From: Triticum aestivum
Lineage: Eukaryota > Streptophyta > Magnoliopsida > Poales > Poaceae
Assembly: GCF_018294505.1 (NCBI RefSeq)
Contig: NC_057798.1
Span: forward strand, 374,542,839-374,606,838
DNA length: 64,000 nt
Direction of reading: 5' to 3'
The notes below the pieces were generated by a model. The model saw nothing but the letters and a program-made list of their open reading frames with translations, made no database searches and was not told the DNA's origin. A program made the position numbers and the translations under genes. Shown one piece after another: positions 58,457 to 64,000 of the stretch (the first letter of the stretch is position 1; the number at the start of each line of letters is the position of its first letter).

Positions 58457-61400
58457 TGTGACGCTCCCCATTCAATCGTACACTAATCATGCACGCAAAT
58501 GTGTACGATCAAGATCAGGGACTCACAGGAAGATATCACAACACAACTCTAAAACTAAAATAAGTCATAAAAGCATCATACTACAAGCCAGGGGCCTCAA
58601 GGGCTCGAGTACAAGTGCTCGAACATAAACGAGTCAGCGGAAGCAACAATATCTGAGTACATACATAAGTTAAACAAGTTGTCGTAAGATGGCTAGCACA
58701 AACTGGGATACAGATTGAAAGAGGTGCATGCCTCCTGCCTGGGATCCTCCTAAACTACTCCTGGTCGTCGTCAGGGGCCTGCACGTAGTAGTAGGCACCT
58801 CCAGTGTAGTAGGAGTCGTCATTGATGGTGGCGTCTGGCTCCTGGGCTCCAACGTCTGGTTGCGGCATCCGAGAAGAAGAGGATAAAGGGGGAAAAGAGG
58901 GAGCAAAGCAACTGTGAGTACTCATCCAAAGTACTCGCAAGCAAGGATCTACACTACATATGCATGGGTATATGTGTAAAGAGGCAATATCGGTGGACTG
59001 AACTGCAGAATGCCAGAATAAGAGGGGGATAGTTAGTCCTATCGAAGACTACGCTTCTGGCAGCCTCCATCTTGCAGCATGTAGAAGAGACTAGATTGAA
59101 GTTCTCCAAGTATCATCGCATAGCATAATCCTACCCGGCGATCCTCCCCCTGTTGCCCTGTGGGAAAGCGATCACCGGGCTATCTATGGAACTTGTCTGG
59201 GTGTGTTTTATTAAGTATCCGGTTCCAGTTGTCATAAGGTCAAGGTACAACTCCGGGTCATCCTTTTACCGAGGTGACATGGCTATTCGAATAGATAAAC
59301 TTCCCTGCATGGGTGCACCACATAACCCAACATGCTCGATCCCTCTGGCCAGACACACTTTCCTGGGTCATGCCCGGCCTCGGAAGATCAACGCATCGTA
59401 GCCCCACCTAGGCACAATAGAGAGGTCAGCACGCCGGTCTAAATCCTATAGGCGCAGGGGTCTGGGCCCATTGCACACCTGCACGTTGCGAATGCGGCCG
59501 GTGAGCAGACCTAGCAACCTCCAATACAAAGGAAGTTGCGTTACACGGCCCAACCCGGCGCGCGCCGCTCAGTCGCTGAAGTCAAGAAGTCTTTGGCTGA
59601 TACCACGACATCGAGTGCCCATAACTGTTCCCGCGTAGTTGGTTAGTGCGTATAGGCCAGTGGCCAGACTCAGATCAAATACCAAGATCTCGTTAAGCGT
59701 GTTATTATGAAATAACCGCGAACGCCGACCAGGGCCAGGCCCACCTCTCGCCTAGGTGGTCTCAACCTGCCCTGTCGCTCCGCCACAAAGATCCACACAG
59801 AGGGCCGTTGGGAAAAATGTCCTTTTAGCCCCAATCCGTGAATCACTCGCAGGTACTCTACGAGCCGACCCGACTTTAGTCATCATCTGTATAGTATGTA
59901 AGTATGTATAGTATATACTCGTGATCACCTCCCGAGTGATCACGGCCCGATAGTACAGCGAGGCAGACGAACAAGAATGTAGGGCCACAGATGATAAACT
60001 AGCATCCTAGACTAAGCATTTAGGATTGCACGTAAGGTATCAAAAACTGTAGCAACAATGACAGGCTATGCAACAGAATAGGATTAACCAAAACAATAAC
60101 ATGCTACACTACTCTAATGCAATCAGTAGAGGGAAGAATAGGCGATATCTGGTGATCAGGGGAGGGGCTTGTCTGGTTGCTCTGGCAAGAAGGAGGGGTC
60201 GTCAACTCCGTAGTTGACCGGGGCAGCAGCGGCGTCGGTCTCGTAGTCTCCCGGAGAGAAGAGGGGGAAGAAACAATAAATATAATGCAAACATAAGCAT
60301 GACGATGCATGACATGACAAAGAGCGGTGCTAGGTGTGCCCTAACACGGTAGTAGTTGATACCGGCGAAGGGGGAAACATCTGGGAAAGTATCCCTTTGT
60401 TTTGCATTTTCGGACAGCTGAACCAGAGGTGAAATGTTACACGTCCGCTATGCTAGGGACGTGTGGCTGCCGGACGGGCTGCATATTCGGATTCGTCTCA
60501 TCATTCTGAGCAACTTTCATGTACAAAGTATTTTTATCCGAGTTACGGTTTATTTTATATTAATTTATAAAGGTTTAATTCATTTTTAGAATTAATTTAA
60601 TTAGAAAATGCACTTATGATGTCAGCATGATGTTAGGGTGATGTCAGCAGTCAACCAGACAATTGAATTAGTCAAACTGGCATGTGGGTCCTACTGTCAT
60701 TGACACAGACTAACTAAAATGTAGTTAATTAGATTAAATAAGTGATTAGGTTAATTAAACCGTCTTAATTAAGTTAATTAATTATTTTATTTTCCTGTTT
60801 TTTTATCTCTCTTTTCGGGGGGGCATGGGGCCCATTAGTCATAGGCCCAGGGGCCTTACAGGGCGCTGGGTGCTAGGCGAGCGGGCGCGGCTGCGGGCGA
60901 AACCGCAGCCCGCCAGTGAGGCGCGACCCGTGCAGCCGGCCGGTGCGGGAGGCACGACACGGCAATAGCAGGGCGGCAGCGGCTGCAGTGGCAAGCGGGA
61001 GGCAGCGCGGGGCGAGCGGCAGAGGGAGGCAACGACGACCGGAGCAAAGAGCGCCGCAGTGGGCAGCACGCCAGCAGGGGCGAGCGGGGGTAGCTAGAAG
61101 TAGGGGAGGCAGTGGCAGCAGCTTGAGGCAGTTGCGCGGCGGTGAGAGCAGGTCTGCGCGGGCGAGGGCGCGGCCGCACGCAGGTGGGCGCCCAAGGGCG
61201 AGCGGGTCGGGATGCGGGCGGCTGCGCGACAGCAACAGCAACGCAGCGGCAACAGCACGCAGAGGCGGACGGCGGGGCGCGCGTCCGACGTGGCGAGCGC
61301 GCGTAGGCGCGTGGTGACCGGGAGGGACGAGGATAGAGGAGCGGGTGTGTGCTCACATGCGATGTAGGGAATTGGTAGCAGGGCTCGAGGTAGCGCTCGA

Positions 61401-62259
61401 GGAGGCCGGCGGCGCCAAGGTCTCCGACGAGCAGAGGGCAGCACAGGCAGCCGAGATGCAGGGGAGGTCCAGGACGGCGGGGACAGGTGCCGATAGGCGT
61501 GGAGGCATGCGATCCGACCATTTCCTGGGCGAGGACGGCGGCGCAAGGACGAAGGGGGCAGCTGCGGGGCGGAGGTGAGGTCCTCGGGCGCGGGCGCGTC
61601 TGGAGGAGGGGGGTCGAACGGGGGGCGCCCCTCCCCTATGCGTCTGCGTGCGTGCGCGTCATGGGTGACTACGCGGGGCTGGGGGAATGAGGGAGAGACG
61701 GGGATCAGGACAGGGGGAGCTAGGTTAGTAGCGTGGGTGTTGGGCTGGGCCGACCGGTTGGCTAGCTGGGTTGGTGGGCCCAGCGTTGGAGGGTTTTTTT
61801 TCTTTCTTTTCTCTTTTATTTTTACATTTTATTTATATTTTAATTTTAGCTATTGCTTTGCTATTTCTATTAAAGGCAAAGAATTTTTGGTTCAACAAGG
61901 TACTTGACACCTAAATACTATGCAATGCTATGAGTTAGCACAGCAAGTTTCAAGTTATTTTGAAACATGCAAATATTTATTTAAATTGAAAAGGATCAAT
62001 TAAAAGTTGTTGGTCCAATTTTAATTAGTTTAAGGGCATTTAAATATTTCATAAGATGTTGGTTCTTTCAGGGAAATTGTTAGTGAAATTTTGCAACCCA
62101 CCGGACATTTTTGTTTTACCGTTTGAAGAAATAAAAATTTGGCTTCCTTTCAATTTGAATTTGAATTCAGTTTGGATCAAAGTGGGATTTATAAATTTAA
62201 TTGCGATGACATGGCACCATTAGTGTGTGGTTACTGTAGCTTAACGACCGGGGTGTTAA
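58457..62259 (-). repeat. 3' LTR of Sukkula-like LARD (about 3.80 kb)
   Basis: Plus strand TGTGACGCTCCCCATTCAATC to CCGGGGTGTTAAA; the last bases have decayed from the expected CACA. The first 2.1 kb aligns well with 649-2760. The GC-rich part (60860-61600) has long frames without domains. Confidence 0.8.
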
Positions 62260-62272
62260 AAATCTCCTGCAC
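62260..62272 (-). other. Polypurine tract
   Basis: Sense strand GTGCAGGAGATT next to the LTR; one pyrimidine interruption compared with the tract at 41224. Confidence 0.6.
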
Positions 62273-62278
62273 TGCAAG

Positions 62279-62297
62279 AAATCTCGTCCCGAGATTT
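62279..62297 (-). other. Perfect hairpin next to the polypurine tract
   Basis: AAATCTCG-TCC-CGAGATTT, identical arms to 41199-41217. Confidence 0.75.
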
Positions 62298-64000
62298 TAA
62301 GAGGTGGAGTAAGGGAGGAAGATCTGGTTACGATATTCCAACGAATCTTCTCGGTCTTGGTTGCTCTCCTCGAAGAGGTCCATCCATTGCGTTGATGTCT
62401 CCATTTGTCTGCTTCATGTCATCATGAAGAAGTCGACATCCTTTCTTCGGAAACTCTATCGTACTTACGAAAGATAAATAGGAAGTATTCCGGTAGATCG
62501 GACCTCGGCAAGGTTGACTATCGGGTCGATAACATCGGGGAAGGTGGCGGAAAGTAAATCTCCAATTGAAGCTTAAGAAAATATCGAGATCAAAGTAAGG
62601 AGGTATCATGGGAAGTTTTCGAGCGGGCAGGCAATCACTCGATGCCTGAAACAGGGCGCAAAAGGGGTTCAGAACAGCGGGAATAAGTATTGTGTCTGAT
62701 CCTAGAATTGGTGATCTCTCAGAAGGTGGCTCATGAATTACATATGAGACCACGCGCGTGGAATAGTTAAGGAAACAGGGGGTGTACAGGAGAGTCAGGT
62801 TTCGATCTTGTGGAACTGTGGGTTATGGGCCCGCATGTGGGTTAAAAGTAGGGAGGCGGTGACGTCTTGCACGATCAGGTAAGCAAGGCATGTCAAATGA
62901 TAGCCTGCCAGTTATGTCGGCAACAACATCGGTACCAAGGGCGAGGGATGAAGAGAACCATCCTCCTGCTCGTTGAACGAGGCGGACCAATAGGCAAAGT
63001 TCTCGTCCATCGGTGGCTACCGGAATGTCATCAACAATAGTAACATGGTCTCACCGACATGATTGTACACCTAGGTGTTACATAAGCAGAAGAATACTAC
63101 TGCTTAGATCATATAGATCACCAAAAAAAGTTTAAACAAAACAATGGAAAGGAAAATATGATTATCAGATTGAACAAAACAATGGAAAGGAAAATGTGTT
63201 TAAACACATATTTCAGGGGTATATCCTTCCCAAGGACAGGCAGAGCATGGTATCCCTTACATGATATAAAGTAGAAAACCCTTTAGGAAAGGGGAGAGAA
63301 ATTTCATAACATTACCCATACAACGGTGTTTGGATAATTGATCAAGAACATTTAGCATTGTGCTACAAATGTTCTTATTGAAAAATCGGAGTACCACAGA
63401 CATGCTTCGAGATAGCATTGACATGGTTATCATGTAAAGGTCGACTTTGAATACACAGTGGATCCATCAGGAACAACTTACAGAATAAGTCTTACAATTT
63501 CTTCATGGAAGAATGGATAACCTTGCTCAAAAGGAAACTATAACAATAGGTCCTCCGGCCAGGTGTGCTAGGCATGACATCAACTTACCAGGTCATATAA
63601 AGACCAACATTATGACTCTTGGAAATATGTTCCAACCATCATATCTGAGCGAGATTCAGATCTGATTGGTGTCAGGATACCTCAGACTTAGGATGCCTGA
63701 GGAGAAAACGTGCGACACAAATTGACAAGAGGACATCTAAGATTCTCGGGAAATGAACTATGGAAGCGAGTTCGAAAACAAGAGTTCATCATTAAACCAA
63801 AGAGAGGATGAGGAGGTGGCGGATGGACTTGGCGACAACTCATCGAGATTTCCAAAAGATGGATCTCCTCAATAATGTAAACAAGGAGATAACATTTGTC
63901 AGATCAAATGATATAATGTTGTAAGCCTGAGGAAAACATACGCAAGTAAACATTGGTTGAAAGGTGCACCCGAAATGTGGGCTTAGGTAGCATGATCAAC
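62298..64000 (-). other. LARD internal domain, 3' part
   Basis: Non-coding; homologous inverted to about 39400-41197. The direct repeat AACAAAACAATGGAAAGGAA occurs at about 63136 and 63174 and matches the paired TTTTCCTTTCCATTGTT words of the complete LARD. Confidence 0.75.

Larger units (their letters stand above)
58457..64000 (-). mobile_element. Sukkula-like LARD, 3' LTR and part of internal domain, cut by window end
   Basis: The left LTR (58457-62259) is followed by purine tract, hairpin and internal sequence homologous to 41235 back to about 39400 of the complete LARD, inverted. The primer site and 5' LTR would lie beyond 64000. The left flank ATAAC (58452-58456) is the candidate target duplication. 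Confidence 0.8.

Noticed and set aside
60856..61578. 221-codon minus and other frames in the third LARD LTR
   Set aside because: Same GC-rich compositional effect; frames open on both strands, no homology to the frames at the same place in the other LARD copies.

Overview
This window looks like intergenic DNA from a large Triticeae grass genome, most likely wheat or a close relative. I found no intact host gene. Nearly every recognisable stretch is a transposable element or a broken piece of one. The call rests on recognised families: an Angela/BARE/WIS-type Copia LTR and pol remnant, Sukkula-like LARDs (large retrotransposon derivatives with about 4 kb LTRs and no coding capacity), CACTA ends starting CACTACAA, a Stowaway-like MITE and a putative gypsy-type ORF (PF04195 type). 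Family names come from memory and were not searched.

Layout. 1-4388: minus-strand LARD sequence, apparently two elements abutting at 301/302. 4389-7202: Angela-type pol remnant, LTR and a primer-binding-site-like motif. 7203-8645: unassigned. 8646-12746: CACTA end with subterminal repeats, minus-strand coding remnants and a MITE. 12747-15551: a Gypsy LTR fragment, then a second LTR with leader and a truncated gypsy-type ORF. 15552-17472: a 51-bp palindrome-bearing direct repeat, a pseudogene of a 3'-5' exonuclease, an (AT)n tract and a CACTA terminus. 17473-28153: a decayed Copia (leader and gag) split by a 9.19-kb composite element (18172-27360). The composite has inverted outer LTRs, a 5-bp target duplication, and a 7-kb minus-strand LTR element inside it that has a tRNA-Lys primer site and an internal tRNA-Lys(CUU)-like sequence. 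28154-33106: LTR fragments in both orientations around a CACTA 5' end. 33107-45148: complete young LARD with TSD CTGGG, inside a Copia LTR/gag remnant that resumes at 45154. 46309-57966: complete minus-strand LARD of another family (TSD GTGAG). 58457-64000: third Sukkula-like LARD, minus strand, cut by the window end.

The biology here is element biology: nested insertion, loss of coding capacity with retention of cis signals (primer site, purine tract, LTR ends), and capture of host sequence (exonuclease gene, tRNA). The points I rate highest are the composite retroelement, the tRNA-Lys inside an element primed by tRNA-Lys, and a perfect hairpin beside the polypurine tract that is kept in three LARDs and shows one compensatory base-pair change. 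All divergence figures are counts by eye.
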